Positions 29,432 through 38,761 of a stretch of 64,000 nt of DNA are shown in pieces. Within the stretch, counting starts at the first letter, position 1; each line of letters opens with the position of its first letter. The notes under the pieces are model-generated. The model searched no databases. It was given only the letters and a program-made list of their open reading frames with translations, and had not been told where the DNA came from. Origin of the DNA: Acinetobacter pecorum (GTDB taxonomy: Bacteria > Pseudomonadota > Gammaproteobacteria > Pseudomonadales > Moraxellaceae); the NCBI RefSeq assembly GCF_014837015.1, contig NZ_JACSPT010000003.1, positions 95,379 through 159,378 on the forward strand. Direction: 5' to 3'. Made by a program: the position numbers and the translations under genes.

Positions 29432-31534
29432 TTATAGACCAGTTGTTTTAATTTTCAGATGCTGAATCAGGACACCATCAATGACAGCAGATCCAAAATT
29501 CTTACTTACACCATCAGTATTTTTAAATACGATTCCTGTTGAATTCACACCATCCTTGGCTCGCAGCATATTGGTCCCCGGGACACGCTCTGTAGTCCCT
29601 ATCGAGATGCTACTGTGAGTCGCATTGCGCCCCTGATAAAGTGCGCTAGTATCTGCAGCATTATTTTTAATTGGTGTACCACAACTATAGACATTACAGG
29701 TTGAACCCTTTAGATCTGTGGTTCCCAGTCCGCCTCCATAATTCTGATAGATTTGATTATAGATAGCAGGAATTTTAGGAATACGTGTCACTTCTAAAAT
29801 AATATTATTACCTTCTGAACCGACTACAAAAGGCTGGTACATATTACCGAGCACCAAGTTAATATTAGGACTATAGAGATATAAACCTTCAGAATCATGA
29901 AATATCGGAGCAACACTGCCGTTCAAAGCCGGAGTCGGTCCATCACCATCAAGTGCATTGGTTTTTGCTGCAGTACTGAGACGAATACCTTTACTGTTAA
30001 GATTAGCGTCACTACTGCTGAGCGTTTCTGGCCGGTCATTAGTATTTAGCCGGATTATACTTGTCATACCTAAGGTTTGGCTGTAATCCTTATTATCAGA
30101 TTCCAGGGTTTGAAATAAACGAACTTGCGAGCCATTGAAACTCAAACCATTGGCAACAAATTGGGTTCTTAATCGGTAATCCGTATCAAGCCCTGATGTT
30201 GGCCCACCTGTTATAGGATCTACCAGATTAGAGGAGTCAAGCGCGCGAGCAAAAATATCACTCCAGAAGCCCAGCTTGATATTATTATCACTTTCGACGC
30301 CTGCGATGGGGCTTAATGGGGCTTCCAAGGCAATATAGCCTACATCTTTAGCGGCATCCTTAAACTGTTTGACATTTTCAGTTCCAGCACGAAACAACCA
30401 GGGATTCTCGGCTGATCCCCAACTAAAGCCTTGGTTACTGTATCGCGTGCTTAGAGAGCCATCGCTTTTTGACAATGCTAGACCATAAATAAATACATCG
30501 GCTTTAGTTCTTAAAGAACTAACTGACGTGTTTTTTGCCTCTAACAAAGCAGCAGTTTTCGCATCACTCAGAATGCTTGCATAAAGAGCTTCTGTCTGCT
30601 TTTTTGCTTCTGCTTCTGCAATTTGACCCGCTTCAAATTTTGCACGAATGTCGGCTGCTTCTTTAGAATATTTTTCTAATTGATTAACAAGTGCTGTAAT
30701 TTCTGATGCAACTGCATTGGTACGAGTAAAATTACCTAAACTTCGATAAAAAGCAGAACCTGTTAAATTGTTATTGACTTCACTTGCGCGATTACCAAAC
30801 AGCAACTGAATCATTTCCATAGTATTTTGAGTTGCGTACTCAATAGCCTTTGCTTCAGAACCAGGCAAAGTATTTGCTGTAACTGAACGCATTGAATGAC
30901 GAGTTGTACCATCTTGGGCTAAACTTTCGCCATCCAGCCAAAGCCAGCCATCCCTATACCCCCAAGTACCGTCCATGTAATCCGAGAGCCTTTGAGTATA
31001 ATAATTTCTAATGATCGTATTCGACTCAAAGTATTGTTGCGGAATTTCAGACTCTAATTTGGTTCTTTCAGCAGTCAATTTATCCGGAATAGACTGGGTA
31101 TAGGTACTGTATAGGCTTGTGTAATTCGTATCGTAAGTTGAATTGTAGGTAGAAGTATATAAAGTGTTATATCCTTTATCTATTTTGCCTTGAAGAACAT
31201 TATTATCATAAGATGTTTTATAAATTTTATCATAGGCACGCTCCCCTAGCTGCTCATAGTTTTCACCCGTTGGAATGATCCGGATAAAACCAGTATCTGC
31301 CTGTCCAGGATTTGCAATACCTGGAGCATAACTAGAGCCAGCCGAGATATCTTTAGGACCTTGAAACACCATTTTAAAATCATCAAGTACGAGCGCAACA
31401 CCTTCACCTGTGGTGTCAGAAAGAGAAGAATCTGATAATTCCTGCATCGCATTTGCAGAAGGCAACAGGCTTAAGCCAATGGCCATCGCCAAATAACTTT
31501 TGCGAAATCTTAATATGTCTTTTATCTGAGTCAT
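29432..31534 (-). CDS. Large secreted protein with tyrosine-periodic segment, first of four
   Basis: A 700-residue exported protein. The signal sequence (residues 1-29, ending SANA) is preceded by a basic extension and followed by MQELSDSSLSDTTGEG, the divergent form of the shared motif. Residues 101-145 carry tyrosines at a strict four-residue step (101, 105, 109, then 122, 126, 130, 134, 138, 142). Residues 270-330 are helical and rich in Ala/Glu/Lys (coiled coil likely); the rest is beta-rich. One pair CNVYSC is near residue 615. GGAAAGAG precedes the ATG. As first gene of the cluster it should carry the promoter, in the 200 bases up to dcd. Function unknown. Confidence 0.72.
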   Translation of the reverse strand: MTQIKDILRFRKSYLAMAIGLSLLPSANAMQELSDSSLSDTTGEGVALVLDDFKMVFQGPKDISAGSSYAPGIANPGQADTGFIRIIPTGENYEQLGERAYDKIYKTSYDNNVLQGKIDKGYNTLYTSTYNSTYDTNYTSLYSTYTQSIPDKLTAERTKLESEIPQQYFESNTIIRNYYTQRLSDYMDGTWGYRDGWLWLDGESLAQDGTTRHSMRSVTANTLPGSEAKAIEYATQNTMEMIQLLFGNRASEVNNNLTGSAFYRSLGNFTRTNAVASEITALVNQLEKYSKEAADIRAKFEAGQIAEAEAKKQTEALYASILSDAKTAALLEAKNTSVSSLRTKADVFIYGLALSKSDGSLSTRYSNQGFSWGSAENPWLFRAGTENVKQFKDAAKDVGYIALEAPLSPIAGVESDNNIKLGFWSDIFARALDSSNLVDPITGGPTSGLDTDYRLRTQFVANGLSFNGSQVRLFQTLESDNKDYSQTLGMTSIIRLNTNDRPETLSSSDANLNSKGIRLSTAAKTNALDGDGPTPALNGSVAPIFHDSEGLYLYSPNINLVLGNMYQPFVVGSEGNNIILEVTRIPKIPAIYNQIYQNYGGGLGTTDLKGSTCNVYSCGTPIKNNAADTSALYQGRNATHSSISIGTTERVPGTNMLRAKDGVNSTGIVFKNTDGVSKNFGSAVIDGVLIQHLKIKTTGL

Positions 31535-31692
31535 CTCGCTCTTTCCTTTTTATCCGATGCTCCGCACCTTTATACTTCAGCTTCCCAGCCGCGTCTTTTT
31601 TATGGTTATGCGGAATCCATTATGCTGATTTTTAATACAGATGCCAAAGCCAATTAGGCGAAAAATAGCAGTTTCCGATGAATGAAAATCTC

Positions 31693-31722
31693 AAAAAAAT
31701 AAACGGGACATAAAGTCCCGTC
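31693..31722 (-). terminator. Rho-independent terminator of dcd
   Basis: On the minus strand GACGGGAC pairs with GTCCCGT across a short loop, followed by a T-rich run. It separates dcd from the secreted-protein cluster on the same strand. Confidence 0.8.
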
Positions 31723-31741
31723 ATTCAATAGCTTAAAGCAA

Positions 31742-32311
31742 TTAGGTCTTTGGTAAAGTAACACCTGTCTGACCTTGATATTTACCGCCACGATCTTTAT
31801 ATGAGGTTTCACAGACTTCATCAGATTCAAAAAACAGCATCTGTGCCACACCCTCACCTGCATAAATACGCGCAGGAAGATTGGTAGTATTTGAAAACTC
31901 TAAAGTCACGTGTCCTTCCCACTCTGGCTCAAGCGGCGTCACGTTGACAATGATGCCACAACGCGCATAAGTCGATTTGCCCAAGCACACGGTCAAGACA
32001 TTACGTGGAATGCGGAAATATTCGATGGTACGCGCCAAAGCAAACGAGTTCGGCGGAATGATACAAACATCCGACTCGATATCAATAAAGCTGCGTTCAT
32101 CAAAGTTCTTCGGATCGACAATTGCAGAATGCACATTGGTGAATACTTTAAATTCACGTGCACAACGCACGTCATAGCCGTAGCTGGATACGCCATACGA
32201 AATCAGCTTGTGACCATTTTCATCCAAACGTACCTGGTTTTCTGCATACGGTTCAATCATGCCGTGTTTTTCGCTCATTTCGCGAATCCAACGATCAGAC
32301 TTAATTGCCAT
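31742..32311 (-). CDS. dcd: dCTP deaminase
   Basis: A 189-residue enzyme that deaminates dCTP to dUTP and ammonia, feeding dTTP synthesis. Family marks: [17 protein letters not shown] near residue 40, the catalytic region [28 protein letters not shown] with the active Glu, and a C-terminal [13 protein letters not shown] lid. Length is usual. The trimeric enzyme belongs to the dUTPase-like fold. Its own terminator lies 20 bases past the stop. Confidence 0.97.
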   Translation of the reverse strand: MAIKSDRWIREMSEKHGMIEPYAENQVRLDENGHKLISYGVSSYGYDVRCAREFKVFTNVHSAIVDPKNFDERSFIDIESDVCIIPPNSFALARTIEYFRIPRNVLTVCLGKSTYARCGIIVNVTPLEPEWEGHVTLEFSNTTNLPARIYAGEGVAQMLFFESDEVCETSYKDRGGKYQGQTGVTLPKT

Positions 32312-32434
32312 TGATATAATCCAAAAATCTTAAGAACAAGTTATTGCGACGTACTTTAACTGAAATTGCCACTAATGAAAATAAGTGAAAGTCTGAGAGC
32401 TCAAGTTGCCCAAAAATTGCTGATCGAGATCAGC

Positions 32435-33028
32435 TTATAAACTTAAAAGTGCAGAATAACTTAAAGGAATAGAAAAGCTCATTAGCACCAGCGAAGCCGT
32501 TTTCTGCAGGTTTTTCTGATTGAGCCAGCGGCTGTTTTTTCTGGCTAGGATTGAGCCTAAAAAAGTCCAGAAGAATGCAATCGGGATCAGTAAAAGCAAG
32601 AAAACGAGCATATGAGCCACATAATGTTGGCTGCTTTTCCAGACAATCACAGGAAAAATGGCTGAGGCAAATAAAAGTGCCTTGGGATTAAGTAAGGTTG
32701 CTAAAAACAATTCACGTGCGCGAATTGAGACCTTATCAAAATTTTCACTCAGCTCTGCAGTCCGCCATAATTTCACAGCAAGGAACAGAATATAGCCAGC
32801 ACTAAAAAGTTTGAGAATGGTCGGTAACAGTGGAAGATGAACGGAAATTTTCCCGATCAGAATGCCCCAAAAACTAATAGCAATCAGATAACCAAAGGCT
32901 TCAGCAGGAATTAAACGAAATGTTTTTTTAAATCCGACCTGAATGCCTGAAGATGCCAATAAGGTATTGGTTGGGCCTGGTGTTAAAAGAATGGTTGCCA
33001 CTAAACCAATAAAAAACCATGAAATCAT
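32435..33028 (-). CDS. LysE/RhtB family amino-acid exporter
   Basis: A 197-residue membrane protein with about six hydrophobic segments. The LysE signature lies at the N-terminus (LLTPGPTNTLLASSGIQVG), and LLNPKALLFASAIFP is the conserved second half motif. Substrates of such exporters include Lys, Thr or homoserine; none can be assigned here. The frame could start at 33058, but GAGG lies at the right distance before the ATG at 33028, and that start places the first membrane helix at the N-terminus as in the family. Confidence 0.85.
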   Translation of the reverse strand: MISWFFIGLVATILLTPGPTNTLLASSGIQVGFKKTFRLIPAEAFGYLIAISFWGILIGKISVHLPLLPTILKLFSAGYILFLAVKLWRTAELSENFDKVSIRARELFLATLLNPKALLFASAIFPVIVWKSSQHYVAHMLVFLLLLIPIAFFWTFLGSILARKNSRWLNQKNLQKTASLVLMSFSIPLSYSALLSL

Positions 33029-33058
33029 AGTTTGACCTCGCTCTAATCCGCGTAGCAT

Positions 33059-33660
33059 AGAATAGTTAAGTCAAAGCTGCAAAAAAATAATTGTAAGAGA
33101 ACCTATTATAGAAGTTAATAATTAAATATTTTTCAATTAATTTATAAGGTTAATTAAAAATATAGCTTCCCTACTCTCAAGTCATTTTTATCAATTTACA
33201 AAACTATAAGCTGATAAGAAAAAGGCTATAAAAGTGACTTTTTCAACCTAACACCGAGGCTTAAAGTCTCCAAATACTTATTTTCAGCAAATGAAGGCAA
33301 ATAATTTTAAAATCAGTATTTTTATTCAACTTTAACTAAATAAAATTGCCCCCACTACTCCTGCGCATCAAGTTTATAAGGCGATACATGAAGGTTTTTT
33401 ATAGACCTAACTTTTATCGATCTCTAAATTATTATATTTAAGCTACAAAGTTAAAATGTCTATCTTGCTCAATTTTTTGAACATATTGATAAAGTAAATT
33501 TTTAAAAAAATGCTATTAAAGGTATTCAGGCAAAATAATTGCTGTTAAATTGTACAAGAACAACAGATGATAATTCACATTTTTCACATCCAGACGGTTT
33601 AATATATTGTTGTTTTAATTATATTTTTTAAGAACTATAGAATAATATCAGGAGTTATAT
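33059..33660 (+). other. 600-base AT-rich gap upstream of the TRAP operon
   Basis: No supported gene. The stretch is very AT-rich with several ATTAATT and TATAAT-like patches, so the -10 of the TAXI operon cannot be picked with confidence. A 16-codon frame beginning at ATG near 33388 has no support as a gene. The last bases carry the AGGAG ribosome site of the TAXI gene. Confidence 0.5.
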
Positions 33661-34665
33661 ATGAATAAATGGATCAAGCTTTCAGCCATGAGTTTAGCGC
33701 TGTCCGGTGTAGTCGCCTGCTCGAATGATAATACACAAAATAAATCTGCCAATCAGGCTGCATCCGGCGAAAGCGTGGCTGCAGATAAACTACAAACCCG
33801 CTTTGTGAATATTGCCACAGGCGGTGCCTCAGGACCTTATAATGTCATTGGGACAGGATTAGCTGAAATTTATAACAAGACCTACGGCGTGAATTCCAAA
33901 ACTCAGACCACGGGTGCTTCCGTTGAGAACCTGAACCTATTAAAACAGAATAAAGTGGAAATGGCCTTTGTCATGAGTGACAGTCTTACTGAAGCCATTA
34001 ATGGTCAAGGCAGTTTTAGCAACAAGATTGATAATGTTCAGCAGATCGCGGCTCTCTATCCGAACTACGTGCAAATCGTAACGTCTAAAGGTTCTGGTAT
34101 CAAAAATATTGAAGATCTAAAAGGCAAACGTATTGCAGTTGGCGCCCAGAACTCAGGTGTAGAAGTAAATGCGCGTAGTCTGCTGAAGGGTTTTGGTATT
34201 ACTTATAAGGATGTAAAAGTCGATTACTTGGGCTATGCCGAAGCAGCTGATGCTTTGAAAGGGGGCAAGCTGGATGCAGCTTTCCTCACCAGTGGTATTC
34301 CAAACTCTTCTTTGATGGAACTACAACAAGGTTTTGATATGCAACTGGTCAGTATCAACCCTGACAAAGTGAAAGCTATTGCCAAAGATCAGGCTTATTT
34401 CCTGCCGATGACCATTCCTAAAGGCACGTATGGCAATGCTGAAGATATTCCAACAGCTGCAATTATGAATGCTCTCGTGGTTCGTTCGGATCTATCTACC
34501 GATGATGTGTATAAGCTGACCAAGACTTTCTTCTCCAGTCTGGATCAACTGGCAAACTCGCATCAGGCCGCTAAGGAAATCACTTTAGATGGTGCGCAAA
34601 AAGGTCTGGTTGCTCCTTTGCATCCTGGCGCGCAAAAATTCTACGATGAGAATAAAGCGAACTGA
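33661..34665 (+). CDS. TAXI-family TRAP transporter solute-binding lipoprotein
   Basis: A 334-residue periplasmic binding protein. The signal peptide ends in a lipobox (Gly-Val-Val-Ala-Cys, Cys20), so it is probably anchored rather than free. TAXI marks: FVNIATGGASGPYNVIGTGLAEI near residue 45, a central GSGIKNIEDLKGKRIAVGAQNSG, and LDAAFLTSGIPNSS. It delivers substrate to the fused permease two genes downstream; TAXI systems often take dicarboxylates or glutamate, but the ligand here is unknown. Its stop overlaps the next start by one base. Confidence 0.92.
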   Translation: MNKWIKLSAMSLALSGVVACSNDNTQNKSANQAASGESVAADKLQTRFVNIATGGASGPYNVIGTGLAEIYNKTYGVNSKTQTTGASVENLNLLKQNKVEMAFVMSDSLTEAINGQGSFSNKIDNVQQIAALYPNYVQIVTSKGSGIKNIEDLKGKRIAVGAQNSGVEVNARSLLKGFGITYKDVKVDYLGYAEAADALKGGKLDAAFLTSGIPNSSLMELQQGFDMQLVSINPDKVKAIAKDQAYFLPMTIPKGTYGNAEDIPTAAIMNALVVRSDLSTDDVYKLTKTFFSSLDQLANSHQAAKEITLDGAQKGLVAPLHPGAQKFYDENKAN

Positions 34666-35150
34666 TGAAATGGATACAAGGTGCAGCATTTGCTGCACTT
34701 TTTGGTTTGGCTGGATTCCTTGCAAGCTGTTTATGGATGACGTTTCCTTACATTATTATCGAAGTGAAAGAGCAAAATTTTCAATGCAAAATTACCCAGA
34801 AGACTTTTCAGCTTAGCTGGATTCATTCGGTAGAAAAAACAGCGTGGAAAGAGCGCTATATTCAAGATAAAAACGATTTAATTCTGGCAGCAACACAATT
34901 TGTTTCATTCGGTGCAGGAACACCCGACCAAGGTACTCTTACCCGGCAGAAAGATGGAAGCATCCATATGCAAATTAACCGGAAGATGAAAGAACTAAAC
35001 TGGGTCATTTCGCGCAGGATGCAGGGAAAAATCGAGATTGCTGATCGGGTCTGGAATATTTATCAGGACTTCCCTGACTACAGCACCGTACATATCTCTA
35101 TAAAAAAAGACAGCCTATGGAAAAAAAGAGGTTTAAATGATTGCCTATGA
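34665..35150 (+). CDS. DUF1850 family protein of the TAXI-TRAP operon
   Basis: A 161-residue protein with one N-terminal hydrophobic anchor (about residues 5-28) and a small beta domain with the family core: FQLSWIHSVEKTAWKERY near residue 48 and FVSFGAGTPDQGT near residue 82. DUF1850 proteins recur between TAXI receptors and fused TRAP permeases; an auxiliary role in transport is inferred from that association. It overlaps its neighbours at both ends (TGATG and ATGA), so the three genes are translationally coupled. Confidence 0.85.
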   Translation: MKWIQGAAFAALFGLAGFLASCLWMTFPYIIIEVKEQNFQCKITQKTFQLSWIHSVEKTAWKERYIQDKNDLILAATQFVSFGAGTPDQGTLTRQKDGSIHMQINRKMKELNWVISRRMQGKIEIADRVWNIYQDFPDYSTVHISIKKDSLWKKRGLNDCL

Positions 35151-37162
35151 ATCCACAAGAAATAAAACATGTGCCAGAAGCACTAAATGAGCAGCAGCAA
35201 CAAGAATTATTAGAAAAATTTGATCGTGAATCCGTTACCCGTAACCCGATCAATAAATCGGTACGCTGGTTTATTGCTGCCCTGGCAATATCTTACTCGT
35301 TATTTCATCTGTATATCACCTTTAACCCTTTACCGGAATTGATTCAACGTGCAGCGCATGTCTCAATTGGTCTGGCACTGATTTTCTTGTTGTATCCAGC
35401 GCGTCAAAACAGTAGCCGACAAAAGGTTGCGTGGACTGACTGGATTTTAGTGATTGCCTCTTTTGCCTCTTTCTTTTATCTGTTCAAGGAATATCAGGCA
35501 ATTATGACCACCCGGGGAGGCATACCAAATACGATGGATATTGTATTCTCGATTATGACTGTGGGGTTGGTGGTCGAAGCTGCACGGCGGGTTATGGGCT
35601 GGATACTACCGATCTTGGGACTGATTTTCTTGAGCTACCCATTTGTCAGTCATTTTGACTGGATGCCGGATCGCTTGCTCACTCGCCCTTATACGTTGAG
35701 TGATATCTTCGGGCAAATGTATCTAAAAACCGAAGGTCTGTATTCTTCAGCCATTGGTGCTTCGGTCACCTTCATTTTCCTGTTTATTCTGTTTGGGGCA
35801 TTTCTAGCAAAATCAGGAATGGGAAAATTATTCAACGATTTGGCTATGGCACTTGCCGGGCATAAGCAAGGTGGCCCTGCCAAAGTTGCGGTGATTTCAA
35901 GTGGCTTTATGGGCAGTATCAATGGTACAGCAGTTGCCAATGTCGTAGGAACGGGTTCATTTACCATTCCTTTGATGAAGAAAATTGGCTATCACAAAAA
36001 CTTTGCCGGTGCGGTTGAAGCCAGTGCTTCTGTGGGTGGGCAGATTTTACCTCCAGTCATGGGGGCTAGTGCGTTCATCATGGCAGAAACAACTGGTGTC
36101 AGTTATGGCACGATTGCTTTAGCTGCGGTATTGCCTGCCCTGCTGTATTACCTGGGTGTAATAGCACAAGTCCATTTTAGGGCAGGTCGGGATAATCTAA
36201 AAGGCGTACCCAAATCAGACTTGCCGCGGGTCAAAGAAGTACTGAAAGAACGCGGACATCTATTACTTCCAATTATTGTCCTCGTGGTCTTCTTATTCCA
36301 GTCGATGCCGGTCAGCTATGCAGCAGTTTATACAATTTTATTGACCATCGTCGTTGCGGCATTTAGAAAATCTACGCGTATGGGGCCGAAGGAAATTCTG
36401 GAAGCCTTAGCAGATGGCGCTAAACAATCCCTTTCAGTAATGGCTGCCTGTGCGGTGGTGGGTATTATTATCGGTGTGGTCAGCTTGACCAGTTTTGGCT
36501 CGGTAATGACTTCTTCAATTATGAGTATTGGTGCAGGCAGTCTGTTCCTGACCTTGTTTTTTACCATGATTGCATCGATGATTCTTGGCATGGGCCTGCC
36601 TTCGATTCCCGCCTATATCATCACAGCCACTATGGCAGCGCCGGCTTTGGCGAACTTTGATATTCCAATCTTAGTAGCACATATGTTTGTGTTCTATTTC
36701 GGACTATTTGCCAATATCACCCCACCGGTTGCCTTGGCCGCCTTTGCCGGAGCCGGAATTGCAGGAGGCGACCCCATGCGGACTGGCTTCCAGGCCTTAC
36801 GCTTATCACTGGCTGGTTTTATTGTGCCTTTCCTGTTTGTCTATAACCCAGCAATGCTGATGATTGACACCACAGATATTGCAGTCAATGCCAAAGAATT
36901 TACTTTACCAGCATGGAATGTCATTTTAAGTATTACGGTAACGTCGATTGTTGGCATTCTGGCATTAGGCGCAGCGGTAGAAGGCTATTTTAAAACTGCC
37001 ATGAACTGGTTCTGGCGTATCTTCTTGGGTGTCGGCGCATTAATGATGATTGTGCCTGAAATGATTACCGATATTGCAGGAACGATTATGGTAATTATTG
37101 CTATTGGAGTTAATGTGATTCAGGCAAGAAAAGAAAATACCATCTCAGTCAAAACCTCATAA
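35147..37162 (+). CDS. Fused TRAP transporter permease (DctQ-DctM type)
   Basis: A 671-residue protein with roughly 16-18 membrane segments. A short DctQ-like part (about residues 40-200) is fused to a DctM-like part with GFMGSINGTAVANVVGTGSFTIP, SVGGQILPPVMGASAFIMAE and MGLPSIPAYIITATMAAPAL. It moves solute with sodium or proton symport, supplied by the TAXI lipoprotein. The ATG at 35147 overlaps the DUF1850 stop (ATGA). A TTG six bases earlier is better placed relative to AGAGG at 35127-35131, so two extra residues are possible. Confidence 0.92.
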   Translation: MNPQEIKHVPEALNEQQQQELLEKFDRESVTRNPINKSVRWFIAALAISYSLFHLYITFNPLPELIQRAAHVSIGLALIFLLYPARQNSSRQKVAWTDWILVIASFASFFYLFKEYQAIMTTRGGIPNTMDIVFSIMTVGLVVEAARRVMGWILPILGLIFLSYPFVSHFDWMPDRLLTRPYTLSDIFGQMYLKTEGLYSSAIGASVTFIFLFILFGAFLAKSGMGKLFNDLAMALAGHKQGGPAKVAVISSGFMGSINGTAVANVVGTGSFTIPLMKKIGYHKNFAGAVEASASVGGQILPPVMGASAFIMAETTGVSYGTIALAAVLPALLYYLGVIAQVHFRAGRDNLKGVPKSDLPRVKEVLKERGHLLLPIIVLVVFLFQSMPVSYAAVYTILLTIVVAAFRKSTRMGPKEILEALADGAKQSLSVMAACAVVGIIIGVVSLTSFGSVMTSSIMSIGAGSLFLTLFFTMIASMILGMGLPSIPAYIITATMAAPALANFDIPILVAHMFVFYFGLFANITPPVALAAFAGAGIAGGDPMRTGFQALRLSLAGFIVPFLFVYNPAMLMIDTTDIAVNAKEFTLPAWNVILSITVTSIVGILALGAAVEGYFKTAMNWFWRIFLGVGALMMIVPEMITDIAGTIMVIIAIGVNVIQARKENTISVKTS

Positions 37163-37190
37163 AAAAAGAGAGCCTCGGCTCTCTTTTTTT
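37161..37190 (+). terminator. Bidirectional terminator between the TRAP operon and apbC
   Basis: AAAAAAAGAGAGCC and GGCTCTCTTTTTTT arms form a hairpin with a very short loop and A/T runs on either side, serving both convergent genes. Confidence 0.87.
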
Positions 37191-37201
37191 AACGTGGAAC
37201 T

Positions 37202-38467
37202 TTAGAAAATTCGGCTATGGTCTTTTTCTGCTTTTGGTAACTGTACTGCAATTTTCTCTGCAATCGCCATGTAGCTATCTGCTGCCTCGTCCCCTGCAAT
37301 CACGGAAGGTTTTCCTGCATCAGCATTTTCACGAATTTTAGCGTCCAGAGGTAAGCGGCCCAGTAATGGAATTTGATATTGCTCAGACAGTTTATCGCCA
37401 CCACCTGTACCAAAAATCTGTTCCTCAAAACCACAATTTGAGCAGATATGGGTCGACATGTTTTCAATCACGCCCATGACTGGAATCTGTACACGGTTAA
37501 ACAGCTCAATGCCTTTGGTCGCATCCAGCAAGGCCACGTTTTGTGGTGTTGTCACAATCACTGCGCCTGTTACAGGAATACGCTGTGCTAAGGTCAACTG
37601 GATATCGCCCGTGCCAGGCGGCATGTCGATCATCAATACATCCAGATCTGGCCAAAGAGTCTGATTAAAGAGCTGCATTAATGCACCCGTAGCTTTTGGA
37701 CCACGCCATGCCACTGGAGTATTGTGATCACCGGTTAAATGTCCAATCGATAATACCGCCATTCCATAGGCATCAAGAGGTACAAACTGCTCTGCTTCGA
37801 TCATCGGTGTTTTACCGGCATTGCCGAGCATGGTCGGAATACTTGGACCATAAATATCAGCATCCAGTACACCTACCCGCAGGCCCATTTTTTTTAGAGC
37901 CAAAGCCAGATTGACAGTAGTAGTCGATTTACCCACCCCACCTTTGCCAGATGACACCAGAATCACATTCTGAATACGAGGATGTTTCGGGACATCACGC
38001 TGTTGTGGTGCAGCTTTTTGAATCGGTGGATTATTCGGATCAGCATCTTCTGCCTTTTCAGCTTGAGCCGAAGCATCCACCACAGGAGGAAGATCTGGTT
38101 TTTGTGGTGCTGCAGGTTGGCTTGAACAGCTTTCTCCCTCAGCATGGTTATGTCCGCAACCACCCGAATTTTTACTTTTAGGCCCAGTTTTTTGCTGAAT
38201 CACATGCATATTCAGCTCTTGAATACCACATTTTTGCAAAGCTTCTGCCAGCTCATCATGAATCTGTTGCAGTTGTTCTTTTTCTTCTGGATAGGTATTC
38301 AGGGTAATTTGCAGAATCTCACCCTGTACATTGACCTGTGTAATGCGATCTTTCAAGGCATTACTGGAATTTGGCAAAATATAGTTTTGCAGTACGTTCT
38401 GCACAGCTTCTTCGTTCACCTCCTTGGAAGGCGAAAAAACCGATTTAAGCGAAGAAAGCCACGACAT
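37202..38467 (-). CDS. apbC: ApbC/Mrp/NBP35-type iron-sulfur carrier ATPase
   Basis: A 421-residue P-loop protein that holds and transfers Fe-S clusters to apoproteins in the cytoplasm. Order: an N-terminal MIP18/DUF59-like domain (about 10-95), a polar linker with GCGHNHAEGESC that could bind metal, then the deviant Walker A SSGKGGVGKST near residue 172, GVLDADIYGPSIP, DMPPGTGD, and the cluster-binding pair in HICSNCG near residue 345. The linker Cys/His cluster is longer than in E. coli Mrp (369 residues). In E. coli the gene faces metG directly; here two other genes lie between them. Confidence 0.92.
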   Translation of the reverse strand: MSWLSSLKSVFSPSKEVNEEAVQNVLQNYILPNSSNALKDRITQVNVQGEILQITLNTYPEEKEQLQQIHDELAEALQKCGIQELNMHVIQQKTGPKSKNSGGCGHNHAEGESCSSQPAAPQKPDLPPVVDASAQAEKAEDADPNNPPIQKAAPQQRDVPKHPRIQNVILVSSGKGGVGKSTTTVNLALALKKMGLRVGVLDADIYGPSIPTMLGNAGKTPMIEAEQFVPLDAYGMAVLSIGHLTGDHNTPVAWRGPKATGALMQLFNQTLWPDLDVLMIDMPPGTGDIQLTLAQRIPVTGAVIVTTPQNVALLDATKGIELFNRVQIPVMGVIENMSTHICSNCGFEEQIFGTGGGDKLSEQYQIPLLGRLPLDAKIRENADAGKPSVIAGDEAADSYMAIAEKIAVQLPKAEKDHSRIF

Positions 38468-38761
38468 AGGTTACTCCAAAAATGTAGATCGACATCTAAA
38501 TGGCCTAGTTTAACGGGGTTTTAGGCGAAGGTTAAGCACTGTATTGGAGAAGATGAAACAGATATGTTCAATTTCCAACTATTTCACTTGGTTTTATAAA
38601 ATGTTTCATGAAATCTTGGCACATATAAATAATGAAAAATGAATGAGAAAGAAGTAAATGAAGACATATTATTTTTGATGTGAACATTATTTTTTATATT
38701 AGGTTTCTATATTTTAAGCCACTCTAACCTGCTGTGATTAAAGTGGCTCTATGATCATAAA

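Noticed and set aside
25062-31534. Calling the four-gene cluster a pilus operon
   Set aside because: No usher, chaperone, sortase, prepilin peptidase motif or type III/IV signal is present; only Sec signals and beta-rich bodies can be seen.
31910-32314. 134-codon frame antisense to dcd
   Set aside because: Overlaps the conserved active-site region of dCTP deaminase, and its composition shows no protein-like pattern.
33388-33441. 16-codon frame in the gap before the TAXI gene
   Set aside because: Too short, no clear ribosome site and no protein-like features.
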